Of a DNA stretch of 13,401 nt, positions 1-7,641 are shown piece by piece. Every line of letters begins with the position of its first letter. Position 1 is the stretch's first letter. Origin of the DNA: JBBROS01 sp043748985. Its GTDB lineage: Bacteria > Pseudomonadota > Alphaproteobacteria > Acetobacterales > Acetobacteraceae. Position numbers and translations under genes: made by a program. The stretch is from assembly GCA_043748985.1 (NCBI GenBank), contig JAYVEG010000144.1, positions 1-13,401 on the forward strand. Reading direction: 5' to 3'. The notes below the pieces were generated by a model. The model worked only from the letters and a program-made list of their open reading frames with translations, ran no database searches and had not been told where the DNA came from.

Positions 1-194
1 GATGCTGCCGGGAGATCGGCGCCTGCCTCGACGACCGAGATGTTGACCACTGCGGGGACAACGCGCTTGACCAGGGGCGCGAAACTGCTGGGCGCGCCGC
101 CACGGTTCGAGCCGATCGGTCCCTGAGCCAAGGTGGGCGCGGCGGCGCAGCCAGAAACCAGTGCGACCAAAAGAAACAGGGCAGCGCGACGCAT
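1..194 (-). CDS. HtrA/DegP-like periplasmic serine protease, N-terminal part only
   Basis: Partial gene: 64 residues are visible and the rest lies beyond the left edge. The start is the ATG ending at 194, preceded by a strong ribosome binding site (GGAGGT, 8 bases upstream). Residues 1-23 form a signal sequence: basic MRR, a hydrophobic core, then either a lipobox-like V13-S14-G15-C16 or a signal peptidase I site after A23. Residues 37-53 (SFAPLVKRVVPAVVNIS) match the segment just before the trypsin-like domain of DegP/DegQ/HtrA proteases, which degrade or refold damaged periplasmic proteins. The catalytic His-Asp-Ser triad and PDZ domains are not in the window, so the family call rests on this short motif plus the export signal. 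The gene lies 48 bp downstream of hrpB on the same strand and may be cotranscribed with it. Confidence 0.75.
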   Translation of the reverse strand, partial: MRRAALFLLVALVSGCAAAPTLAQGPIGSNRGGAPSSFAPLVKRVVPAVVNISVVEAGADLPAA

Positions 195-242
195 ACTACA
201 AACCTCCGACTCCACCATCATTGGGCGCATCGACCGCAAGTT

Positions 243-2657
243 TCAATGCGGGCCGGGGTTCTCTGGCCAGGCGTGGCGGGGATATCGGCCACGCATGTCG
301 CGTCGTGCGTCCGCCCAGGCGCCGCGCCAGAATCCAGCCAGGTCTCCCGTCACTGCGATTGGTCGGCCTGCTGGCGACAACAAGGCAAGCCGGAGCGGAA
401 TACGACCGTCGGCCAGCAATGGAGTCTGGCCGAGGCCGTAGAAGTGCTGCGCCCTTGCGCTGGCGACGGGCACTGGCTGTGTGTAGTCGATCGCGGCGCG
501 GCCGCCCGGTAGTGGTAGATGGGTCGGCAACAAACGATCCAGCCGGGCTGCGGCTTCCCATCCAAGGCGTTCACGCAACGCTGATCCCAAGTCCAACGCA
601 GACAGATGGACGAGCCGACGCATGCCATCCAGGTGCGGCGCCAACCACCCCGCCGCATCGGCCACGAGGGCGTCGTCGGACAAGTCCGCAATGACGGGAT
701 CGATGGATCGGAGCAGGGCGGCGCGGGCCTGCAGCTGCCTGGTGGCGTCGGTCCAGGGCAGCGCGCCCGGCGTTCGGACGGCCGCTTCCGCCAGTGCCGC
801 GGCTGTATGTGTGGCGTCTGCCTCAAGCGTGCGATCCTCCAGCACCAGCGCGCCCAGGCGGCGGCGGCGGCGGGACAGCACGGCGCCGCTGGCCGGATCG
901 AAGCCGCTTTCGACCGTTTCCGTGATGGTGGCTGCGAGTTGCGGCGGCATATCTGCGGGATCGAGCGGGGCGGCGAGTCGAATGAGCGCGGCGCCCTTCG
1001 GGTCCAGGGTGGCCGCGACGAGGTAGGGGGCGTTGGCCAGGGCGTCACCGCGTGGGAGCTTGGCGCCCCCACCACCGCTGAAGCGGAAGCTGCCGGGCTC
1101 ACGGCGTTGCGCGATCCGGTCCGGGAAAGCCGCAGCCAGCAGGGCGCCGGGGTCGCCGTCCGGTGCGGAAGTGGTGCCGAGGCGACGGCGATACTGCCCG
1201 GCCTGCCGTCGGATGCGTGAAACCGTCGCACGATCCGCGTCGACAGCCCCTTCCAGGGCATCGAGGCGGAGGGCAATACCGACTGGTGTATCCCGTCCAG
1301 TGATGGGATCACGCTCTTCGAGCAACGCGGCAAGGTCGGCGGCGCGCGCCATAGCGGCCGGAGTCGGCGCGGACAGCATCATCGCGGCCAGGCGGGGATG
1401 TGCGCCGAGAGCCGCCATGCGCTGCCCGAGCGGTGTCATGCTGCCGGCCCGCATCGCGCCCAGCTGGTGCAGCAGGGTCGTCGCGGCGGCGAGCGTGCCG
1501 GGTGGCGGCGGGTCGGGAAAGGGCAGGTCGGCCGGCTGCGTGCCCCAGGCGGCGCAGTCGAGCACGAGGCCGGACAGCTCCGCCTCCAGCATTTCCGGCC
1601 TGTCATACTGGGGCAGTCCGCGATGCATCGCCGTTGTCCAGAGCCGGATGGCAACGCCTGGCGCTTCACGGCCCGCCCGGCCCGCCCGTTGATCGGCCGC
1701 CGCCCGGCTGATCCGCACGGTCGCAAGCCGCGTGAGCCCGCTTCCGGGATCCAGGCGGGGCGCCCGGCGCCAACCGCCATCCACCACGATGCGGACGCCT
1801 GGCACGGTCAGGGACGTCTCGGCGATGCTGGTAGCAAGTACCACACGGCGTCCGGCCGCTGGCCGCAGCGCCAGGTCCTGCTCACCGGGCGGCAGTTCGC
1901 CGTGCAGCGGCAGTACGAGCGCGCCGCAGCCATCCAGCGCTGCTTGCGTGCGGCGGATCTCGCCCATGCCTGGCAAGAAGGCGAGCACGTCGCCGGCATG
2001 GACGGCAAGCGCTGCGCGGATGGCGCGCGCGACGGCGTCGGGCAGATCACGCGGCACCATGACATCCCGGCCGGCGTGCTCGACCTCGACTGGGAACATC
2101 CGTCCCTGGCTCTCCACGATGGGCGCTTGCAGCATTGCAGCGAGCCGGGCGCCATCGAGTGTTGCGGACATGGCGAGCAGCCGGAGATCAGGGCGCAGCA
2201 GCCGTTGCATGTCGAGGCAGAACGCGAGGGCCAGATCGCCGTCGAGCGTGCGTTCATGAACCTCGTCCAACAGCACAGCGGCGACACCGTCCAGCGTGGG
2301 ATCGGTGATCAGTCGGCGCACCAGCAGCCCCTCCGTGATGACTTCGATGCGCGTGTCGGCCGAGACGGCGCTGTCGATCCGCGTGCGGTATCCGACTGTC
2401 TTGCCGACGGCCTCGCCGAGCAGGCCGGCCATTCGGGTGGCAGCGGCGCGGGCGGCGAGGCGACGCGGTTCCGTGACGATGATCCGCGCGTCGCCGCGCC
2501 ACGCGGCGTCCATCAGCGCGAGCGGCACGAGGGTGGTCTTGCCGGCGCCGGGCGGTGCAACAAGTACAGCGTTGCCATCGAACAAAGCTTCGAGCAGGCG
2601 CGGCAAGGCCTCGGTGACCGGCAGTTCCGGAAGCGGTGGTCTTGGTGGCGTCTGCAT
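243..2657 (-). CDS. hrpB: ATP-dependent helicase HrpB
   Basis: Predicted DEAH-box (superfamily 2) helicase of 804 residues, close to the usual HrpB length of about 810-820. Visible motifs are Walker A G37-A-G-K-T41 (PPGAGKTT), motif Ia near residues 62-70 (TEPRRLAAR), the DExH box D131-E-V-H134, motif III S164-A-T166, and motif VI Q323-RAGRAGR330. The C-terminus has the HrpB-like ending GRYPRHAWPENP. HrpB is a probable cytoplasmic RNA helicase; its physiological substrate is poorly defined in most bacteria. The start is placed at MQTPPRPPLP because the helicase core begins soon after it. An in-frame ATG at 2684 would add nine residues (MSVSILRGP) and would overlap the dsbD start codon. The frame stays open further upstream, but that part is only antisense of dsbD. 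No strong ribosome binding site is visible at either start. Confidence 0.95.
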   Translation of the reverse strand: MQTPPRPPLPELPVTEALPRLLEALFDGNAVLVAPPGAGKTTLVPLALMDAAWRGDARIIVTEPRRLAARAAATRMAGLLGEAVGKTVGYRTRIDSAVSADTRIEVITEGLLVRRLITDPTLDGVAAVLLDEVHERTLDGDLALAFCLDMQRLLRPDLRLLAMSATLDGARLAAMLQAPIVESQGRMFPVEVEHAGRDVMVPRDLPDAVARAIRAALAVHAGDVLAFLPGMGEIRRTQAALDGCGALVLPLHGELPPGEQDLALRPAAGRRVVLATSIAETSLTVPGVRIVVDGGWRRAPRLDPGSGLTRLATVRISRAAADQRAGRAGREAPGVAIRLWTTAMHRGLPQYDRPEMLEAELSGLVLDCAAWGTQPADLPFPDPPPPGTLAAATTLLHQLGAMRAGSMTPLGQRMAALGAHPRLAAMMLSAPTPAAMARAADLAALLEERDPITGRDTPVGIALRLDALEGAVDADRATVSRIRRQAGQYRRRLGTTSAPDGDPGALLAAAFPDRIAQRREPGSFRFSGGGGAKLPRGDALANAPYLVAATLDPKGAALIRLAAPLDPADMPPQLAATITETVESGFDPASGAVLSRRRRRLGALVLEDRTLEADATHTAAALAEAAVRTPGALPWTDATRQLQARAALLRSIDPVIADLSDDALVADAAGWLAPHLDGMRRLVHLSALDLGSALRERLGWEAAARLDRLLPTHLPLPGGRAAIDYTQPVPVASARAQHFYGLGQTPLLADGRIPLRLALLSPAGRPIAVTGDLAGFWRGAWADARRDMRGRYPRHAWPENPGPH

Positions 2658-2663
2658 GGGGCC

Positions 2664-2675
2664 ACGCAGTATAGA
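2664..2675. promoter_or_regulatory. possible shared -10 region between hrpB and dsbD
   Basis: Only 25 bp separate the two divergent starts. The minus strand contains TATACT (2668-2673), which resembles a -10 hexamer for hrpB. The plus strand contains TATAGA (2670-2675), which could serve dsbD. Neither has a convincing -35 box at the right distance. If used, both would give very short or leaderless 5' ends. This is a weak motif call only. Confidence 0.22.
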
Positions 2676-2682
2676 GACAGAC

Positions 2683-4707
2683 ATGATCCGAAAAGCCCTC
2701 ACGCTCGTGGCCTTCGCCCTTGCGGTGCATCCCAGCCTGGCTGCAGAGAGTGCGGCCGTCCGAAGTGAGCGGGTTGTCGCGACGCTTGTCAGCGACAGCG
2801 ACCACGTGGCGCCGGGGCAGCCGATCCATTTGGGTCTGCGGCTCAGGATGAAGGCGGGCTGGCACACGTACTGGAGCAATCCCGGCGACGCGGGGACGCC
2901 GCCGGAGGTGACGCTCACGGTGCCTGTGGACGCGAAGGCCGGTGCGATCGAGTGGCCCACGCCACAGCGCCTGCCGGAAGGTCCGGTGATGACCTACGGT
3001 TATACGGGAGAGATCGTGTTGCCGGTTACGGTCACCCCGGGAACCGGTGATTTCACAGTGGTGGCGAATGCCTCTTGGCTGGTGTGCGAAAAGATCTGCG
3101 TGCCGGAAGAGGGTGTCTTCAACCTTCACCTTCCTTCGGGCGCCTTAGCGGCCTCCGCGGAAGCGCCGCTGTTCGCCGCCGTCGCTGCGCGTCAGCCGCG
3201 TCCTTCGCCCTTCGAGGCGCTGGTTGCACCCGATGGGACACTGAGCTTGATGGGCGCCGGCCTATCGCGCGCGACCGTACAGGACGCCTGGTTCTTCCCG
3301 TCGGAGTGGGGGTCGGTCGATCAGGTTGCGCCACAGCCCGTCCGGGTGGAACCCGGCACGGTGCGGATCGGTTTGACGCCCGGCAGTGCGTTCAAGCCAG
3401 GGGCCGGGCTGGAGGGTGTCGTGGTCCTACGGGACCTCGGCGGACAGGAAAGCTACCTTCAAGTCGCGGCGCGGCCAGGAGGCATGACGAGCAGCATGTC
3501 GCCTGTCTGGCAGACGCTGCTGCTGGCGCTGCTCGGTGGACTGATCCTGAACCTCATGCCCTGCGTGTTCCCGATCCTGGCCATGAAGGCCGTCGGGATT
3601 GCGCATTTGCGTGGTGAATCGCGTGGGACGGTGCGCTTGCATGCGGCGTCCTATACGGCTGGCGTGCTTGTCGCCTTTGGCGGGCTTGGTGGCATGTTGC
3701 TGGCGCTGCGTGCGGCGGGGATTGCTGCAGGATGGGGATTCCAGTTCCAGTCGCCCGTGTTCGTCGCGGCCATGGCGTGGGTGCTCTTCCTGGTCGGATT
3801 GAACCTGTCGGGCGTGTTCCAGCTGGGATCCGGTCTGGTTGGGGCTGGCCAGGGCCTTGCGTCCCGGCAGGGGCATGCTGGCAGTTTCTTCACCGGGCTG
3901 CTTGCGGTCCTTGTCGCCACACCCTGTACGGCGCCTTTCATGGGCGCTGCCGTCGCGGCGGCCTCTGCTGCGCCGCCTGCAACGGCTGTGGTGATCTTTC
4001 TGGCCATGGGGCTTGGTCTGGCCGCCCCTTATGCGATCCTTGTGCTGATACCGTCGTTGGTGCGGCACCTGCCTCGACCCGGCCCGTGGATGGACGTGCT
4101 GAAAAGCGTGATGGCGTTCCCGATGTATGCGGCAGCTGCATGGTTGCTATGGGTTATCAGTCTACAGGCCGGCCCGGATGGCGTGCTGGCGACCGCGGCT
4201 GGGCTTGTCCTGCTGGGCTTCTCAGGTTGGGCCTACGGGTTGGCGCAACAGTCAGGACGGCGCCTCGGCTATGCAGCTGCGATCGTCGGCGTCCTGGTGG
4301 CTGTCGCGGTCCTGCCGGCACTTGGTCGTGCAGAGCCTGGTGCGGTAAAAGCACTCGACGCCGGCATCGAGCCCTTCACACCCGCCCGGTTGGACGCGTT
4401 GCGGGCCGAAGGCCGCCCTGTCTTCGTCAACATGACCGCGGCATGGTGCGTCACGTGCCTGGTCAATGAACGAATCGCCCTGTCGCCGGAGCCTGTTCGC
4501 CGCGCCTTTGCAGAGCGGAGGGTCGCCTACCTGAAGGGCGACTGGACCCGTGGCGACCCTGCGATAACGGCGTTTTTGCGAGCGCATGCTCGTGACGGCG
4601 TCCCTCTGTATGTCCTTTATCCGTCCGGTCGGGAGGAGCCCGCGGTGTTGCCGCAGATCCTGACCGAGGCGGACATGCTCGACAGGCTCAGCAAACTCGG
4701 AGGTTGA
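2683..4707 (+). CDS. dsbD: DsbD-family protein-disulfide reductase (thiol:disulfide interchange protein)
   Basis: Inner-membrane reductase of 674 residues that passes electrons from cytoplasmic thioredoxin to periplasmic thiol proteins. Residues 1-21 form a signal peptide (cleavage likely near A20/A21). Residues about 25-265 form a periplasmic DsbC/DsbD-like N-terminal domain containing the cysteine pair C135 and C139 (CEKIC). Residues about 275-545 form a membrane domain of about eight helices carrying the paired transmembrane cysteines C294 (NLMPCVFP) and C415 (ATPCTAPFM). The C-terminal thioredoxin-like domain holds the active site W588-CVTC592. All six cysteines expected of a working electron relay are present. 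The N-terminal domain, with motifs such as GWHTYWSNPGDAG, resembles the form common in alphaproteobacteria and in ScsB-type proteins, so ScsB-like is an alternative name. The start at 2683 is chosen because the signal peptide begins there; the frame is open upstream only as antisense of hrpB. It converges with the lipoprotein gene at 4832. Confidence 0.93.
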   Translation: MIRKALTLVAFALAVHPSLAAESAAVRSERVVATLVSDSDHVAPGQPIHLGLRLRMKAGWHTYWSNPGDAGTPPEVTLTVPVDAKAGAIEWPTPQRLPEGPVMTYGYTGEIVLPVTVTPGTGDFTVVANASWLVCEKICVPEEGVFNLHLPSGALAASAEAPLFAAVAARQPRPSPFEALVAPDGTLSLMGAGLSRATVQDAWFFPSEWGSVDQVAPQPVRVEPGTVRIGLTPGSAFKPGAGLEGVVVLRDLGGQESYLQVAARPGGMTSSMSPVWQTLLLALLGGLILNLMPCVFPILAMKAVGIAHLRGESRGTVRLHAASYTAGVLVAFGGLGGMLLALRAAGIAAGWGFQFQSPVFVAAMAWVLFLVGLNLSGVFQLGSGLVGAGQGLASRQGHAGSFFTGLLAVLVATPCTAPFMGAAVAAASAAPPATAVVIFLAMGLGLAAPYAILVLIPSLVRHLPRPGPWMDVLKSVMAFPMYAAAAWLLWVISLQAGPDGVLATAAGLVLLGFSGWAYGLAQQSGRRLGYAAAIVGVLVAVAVLPALGRAEPGAVKALDAGIEPFTPARLDALRAEGRPVFVNMTAAWCVTCLVNERIALSPEPVRRAFAERRVAYLKGDWTRGDPAITAFLRAHARDGVPLYVLYPSGREEPAVLPQILTEADMLDRLSKLGG

Positions 4708-4807
4708 AAATGCGCACCGTGTTCGTTCGATGCTTGTTGCGCGTATCGGAACTGCGGTTGCTGAGCCCCGGGATGTACAGAAGACACGGAACGCCGTCGA
4801 CGCGATC

Positions 4808-4820
4808 CTCCGGGCCGGAG
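4808..4820. terminator. small inverted repeat between convergent genes, possible weak terminator
   Basis: CTCCG-GGC-CGGAG forms a perfect 5-bp stem with a 3-base loop. It lies in the 124-bp space between the dsbD stop and the convergent lipoprotein stop. No T-run follows on either strand, so if it terminates transcription it does so weakly or with help. The rest of this spacer holds no recognisable gene. Confidence 0.22.
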
Positions 4821-4831
4821 TTGCTGCGTAA

Positions 4832-5410
4832 CTACGGGGCCGGCTTGGGTGGCGCAAGGTCCTGCTGCTGGACAGCGGCGGGTGCTGGCGCTGCGGCGGT
4901 CGTCTGCAGGTAGTCGCGCAACGAGCGTCGGAGCTGGAACTCTAACTCCACGTTCATGTCGTCAAGCATTTGCTTCGTGATGTCATACAGCGCGCCTCTC
5001 AGGTCGCGTCCGAAGCCAGCCAGCCTGCGTGCGACCCGGGCCTCGGCGAACCCGGCCTGGCTTCCGTCCGCGGCGATGATGTCGAGGCGGATAGCCATCG
5101 AGCCGTCCAGTGCGTCGCCGGAGCGAACGATCCGCGCTTCTTCGATCGTCACGACCGCCTTGCCGCTGGAGCCCCCCGCGGCCAGGCGGTCGTCGGCCAT
5201 CTGACGCAGTGCGGGACCAGCGGGAATTGGAGACAAGGCGTCCAGCGGGCTGGGCGGGGGCAGGTCGGCAAACGGGACGGACGCGACGTTCAACTGCAGC
5301 CGGGTAAGGAAGTCATAGTGTAGAGGCGGGTATTCACGTGGCGGGCCATCGTCGCCGCACGCCGCAAGCAGCAGCGGAGCGAGCAGCACCAACCGTCGTG
5401 GGAGCGCCAT
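4832..5410 (-). CDS. unrecognised lipoprotein downstream of hslO
   Basis: A 192-residue protein of unknown function. It starts with a basic MALPRR, a leucine-rich hydrophobic stretch and the lipobox L15-A-A-C18, so it should be lipid-anchored after cleavage before C18. No aspartate follows at +2, which favours the outer membrane by the E. coli sorting rule; that rule may not hold here. The mature part has no further membrane segment. Residues about 85-115 (KAVVTIEEARIV, then SMAIRLDIIAADGS) look like beta strands, residues about 135-165 look helical, and the last 25 residues are rich in Ala, Pro and Gln. The overall plan loosely recalls small envelope lipoproteins that assist transporters, but I do not recognise the family. 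The ribosome binding site AGGAAGG lies in the end of hslO, 6 bp upstream of this gene's start, so the two are very probably cotranscribed. Confidence 0.85.
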   Translation of the reverse strand: MALPRRLVLLAPLLLAACGDDGPPREYPPLHYDFLTRLQLNVASVPFADLPPPSPLDALSPIPAGPALRQMADDRLAAGGSSGKAVVTIEEARIVRSGDALDGSMAIRLDIIAADGSQAGFAEARVARRLAGFGRDLRGALYDITKQMLDDMNVELEFQLRRSLRDYLQTTAAAPAPAAVQQQDLAPPKPAP

Positions 5411-5416
5411 CAGCGG

Positions 5417-6391
5417 TCAGCCTTCCTGTTGCGGATCGACCTGGCCGCGAACTTCATCGCGGCCGAAGTGGAAGTCGAGGTTGCAGAACTCGCAGGTCAT
5501 GACGATGTCGCCGCTGGTCGCCATGTGATCGAGGTCGTCGGTCGAAAAGCCCTCGAGGATGCCCGACAGGCGGGCGCGAGAGCAGCGGCAACCATAGGCA
5601 AGGGCGCGGTTGCGGTCGGTCGCTACGCCTTCGAGACCGAACAGGTTATACAGCAGCCGCTCGGCCGAGAGCGTATCGTCTAGCAGTTCCTCGTCGCGCA
5701 GAGTCCCGGCAAGGGCGGTTGCCGTGCGCCAGGCCTCGTCCTGTGCAGCGCTGTCGAGTTCCGGGTCGATCCCGCCGTCTCCTGCGATACGTTCCAGGAT
5801 CAACGCGCCGGCGCGCCACCCGGCGTCGGTGTTGCGGCAGGCCAAGCGGACGCTGCAGCGAATCTGCTCGCTCGTCTCGAAATAGTGCAGCGCCATATCT
5901 GCCAGGGTGTCGCCCTCGATGGCAACGATGCCCTGATGGCGTTCGGCCTCGCCGCCTTGATCGACGGTGAAGGCAAGATAGCCGTTGCCGAGCAGGGCGC
6001 GGGCCGAGGGAGCGGGGTCTGTGGCCAGCAATGCTTCGAGCCGCTCGGGCGTGGCACGGGCATAACCGCGTAAGGCGCCAGACTCCGTGCAGTCGGCCAG
6101 CAGCATCGGCACCGCTCCATCGCCCTTGGCCTGCAGGCTGAACGAGCCGCGGAACTTCAGCGCTGTTGCCAGGGCTGCAGCCAGCGCCAGTGCCTGACCT
6201 GATAGTGCGGTGACGAGGGGGTGGTTCTCGTGTCGGGCCAGCAGGGCATCGGCGAGCATGCCCAAGCGGACGAGGCGGCCGCGCACGGGACGTCCCGGCA
6301 GGTGGAAGGGAGTCACCCCGCGAGGCACGACGATGTCGGGCACGTCGGGACGGGCGCTGTCGAGGAAGGCAGGAGTCGTAGTCATCGTCAT
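5417..6391 (-). CDS. hslO: Hsp33 redox-regulated chaperone
   Basis: Cytoplasmic holdase chaperone of 324 residues, activated when its zinc-binding cysteines are oxidised. The C-terminal redox switch is complete: C268-x-C270 (GCRCSR) and C300-x-x-C303 (TCEFCN), the four zinc ligands of the family. The N-terminal substrate-binding domain starts near residue 27 (TPFHLPGRPVRGRLVRLG), giving an extension of about 25 residues compared with typical Hsp33. Three further cysteines (101, 179, 185) lie outside the switch. The start at MTMTTTP is the first ATG; a second in-frame ATG lies two codons later. Neither has a purine-rich ribosome binding site upstream. The sequence CCCTAT lies just before the start on this strand and weakly resembles a heat-shock sigma -10 element, but no matching -35 is seen. 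In other alphaproteobacteria hslO commonly follows argD-argF directly; here other genes separate them. Confidence 0.95.
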   Translation of the reverse strand: MTMTTTPAFLDSARPDVPDIVVPRGVTPFHLPGRPVRGRLVRLGMLADALLARHENHPLVTALSGQALALAAALATALKFRGSFSLQAKGDGAVPMLLADCTESGALRGYARATPERLEALLATDPAPSARALLGNGYLAFTVDQGGEAERHQGIVAIEGDTLADMALHYFETSEQIRCSVRLACRNTDAGWRAGALILERIAGDGGIDPELDSAAQDEAWRTATALAGTLRDEELLDDTLSAERLLYNLFGLEGVATDRNRALAYGCRCSRARLSGILEGFSTDDLDHMATSGDIVMTCEFCNLDFHFGRDEVRGQVDPQQEG

Positions 6392-6458
6392 AACATAGGG
6401 ATCAGCACTGCTTACGTGAACCTTCTTGCCGCGGGCTATCCGACGTAGCGTGCCGAAT

Positions 6459-6463
6459 GGGAG
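6459..6463 (+). promoter_or_regulatory. ribosome binding site serving the upstream ATG at 6470
   Basis: GGGAG lies 6 bases before the ATG at 6470, the best-placed Shine-Dalgarno sequence in this region. That ATG opens only a six-residue frame (MLKDRC, stop at 6488-6490), not the transporter gene. The transporter ATG at 6498 has only AAGGA three bases upstream, which is unusually close. Confidence 0.5.
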
Positions 6464-6466
6464 ACG

Positions 6467-6508
6467 TCGATGCTGAAGGATCGATGCTGAAGGATCGATG
6501 CTAAAGGA
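6467..6508 (+). repeat. three tandem copies of a 14-bp unit covering the MFS start codon
   Basis: The unit TCGATGCTGAAGGA occurs at 6467-6480 and 6481-6494 (identical), and at 6495-6508 with one change (G to A at 6503). Each copy contains an ATG. The ATGs at 6470 and 6484 each open a six-codon frame reading MLKDRC, ending in TGA (6488-6490) and TAA (6502-6504). The ATG in the third copy, 6498, starts the transporter as MLKDWGF. Because 14 is not a multiple of three, successive starts lie in different frames. The arrangement looks like slipped-strand duplication of the original start region. Confidence 0.9.
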
Positions 6509-7637
6509 CTGGGGGTTCGTCGCCGCCCTCGCGCTGGCGCGGATGGCGTTCGGGTTTCAGTTTCAGAGCGTGGCCAGCCTCGGACCGGAGCTGACGGCTC
6601 GCTTCGGCCTCGAATATGCGGCCTTGGGCACACTGATCGGATTGTTCATGTTGCCTGGCGTTTTCGTCGCCTTGCCGGGCGGGCTGCTGGGACGACGATT
6701 CGGCGCGCGGGCTCTTGTAGGCGTAGGGCTTGGATTGATGACACTGGGTGGCGTAGTCGGCGCAGTGGCATTCACCCCGGCTGGGCTCGCAGCGGGCCGC
6801 TTGGTCGCCGGGGTCGGCGCGGTCACGCTGGTGGTCATGCAGGGCAAGATGGTCAGCGACCGGTTCACGGGTAAGCAGTTCATGCCGATCATGGGGCTGC
6901 TGATCGGGGCGTTTCCGGTAGGTGTGGGTCTGGTCGGGCTGTTGCAGGCCCCGCTGGTTGCCAAGTTCGGCCCCTTCGCCGTGCTACTGGTTGGCGCGGG
7001 GATCGCGGCTCTTTCTCTTCTACTGTTTCTGCCCACGGTCGGGCGATCATCCGGATCGAGCGGCCGCTGGACGTTGCCATCCTGGCGGGAAAGCCGGCTC
7101 GTGCTGACCGCAGGCGCCATCTGGACCGCCTACAATGCAGGCTATTACGGCTTCCTGTCCTACATGCCGTCGCTTCTGGCTGCCCGGGGACATCCGCCGG
7201 CGATGACGGCCACGGTCATGACAATCGCCACTTGGGCAAATTTGCCAGCGACGATCCTTGGCGGGATTCTGGCGGTGCGCTACGGCAATGGGCCGGTGCT
7301 GATCGGCGGGACGATTGCCGGCGTGGCCGCGGTCGGGGGGCCTGCCGTTTTCGATATGCCGCTGCTTTGGGGGACGCTGTTCGGCACCGCCGCTTCGCTT
7401 CATGCCGGCGTGATCGTCGCGCTCGGTACGCTCTCGGCCCGGCCGGAGAACCGCGCCAGCGCTATGGGGCTGTTCTACACGGCATATTACCTAGGCGGCG
7501 CAATATTTCCGGGCGTCTGCGGCTGGGCGGCAGACCGGGCCGGGTCTCCGGCCGGTGCGTTGGTGGCGGCAGCCATCATCGCTGCCGCTGCGATTCCGTT
7601 CTATCTGTTCCACCAATGGCTCGACCGGCGGGCCTGA
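6498..7637 (+). CDS. major facilitator superfamily transporter, substrate unknown
   Basis: Inner-membrane protein of 379 residues, nearly all hydrophobic, with about 12 predicted membrane helices. The MFS motif A between helices 2 and 3 is recognisable as G61-GLLGRRFGAR71, and the GRLVAGVG stretch near residues 100-107 fits helix 4 of the superfamily. A hydrophilic loop around residues 178-195 (RSSGSSGRWTLPSWRES) separates the two six-helix halves. It is broadly like CynX/NimT-type permeases, but the substrate cannot be read from sequence. The start lies in the third copy of a 14-bp repeat; any earlier in-frame start is blocked by stops. The 105-bp spacer to the divergent hslO gene holds no strong promoter that I can identify. 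The gene ends 4 bp from the convergent antiporter gene, so no terminator fits between them. Confidence 0.88.
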   Translation: MLKDWGFVAALALARMAFGFQFQSVASLGPELTARFGLEYAALGTLIGLFMLPGVFVALPGGLLGRRFGARALVGVGLGLMTLGGVVGAVAFTPAGLAAGRLVAGVGAVTLVVMQGKMVSDRFTGKQFMPIMGLLIGAFPVGVGLVGLLQAPLVAKFGPFAVLLVGAGIAALSLLLFLPTVGRSSGSSGRWTLPSWRESRLVLTAGAIWTAYNAGYYGFLSYMPSLLAARGHPPAMTATVMTIATWANLPATILGGILAVRYGNGPVLIGGTIAGVAAVGGPAVFDMPLLWGTLFGTAASLHAGVIVALGTLSARPENRASAMGLFYTAYYLGGAIFPGVCGWAADRAGSPAGALVAAAIIAAAAIPFYLFHQWLDRRA

Positions 7638-7641
7638 TCCT

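Noticed and set aside
1398..2768. Long plus-strand open frame opposite hrpB (456 codons)
   Set aside because: It mirrors hrpB codon structure, has Arg/Gln/His-rich low-quality composition and no family motifs.
6380..6412. Heat-shock (sigma-32) promoter for hslO
   Set aside because: CCCTAT just before the start weakly resembles the -10 element, but no CTTGAA-like -35 lies at the right distance, so it was not listed as a feature.
7638..7641. Terminator between the convergent MFS and chaA genes
   Set aside because: Only 4 bp separate the two stop codons, so there is no room, and I saw no clear hairpin with a T-run within the gene ends.
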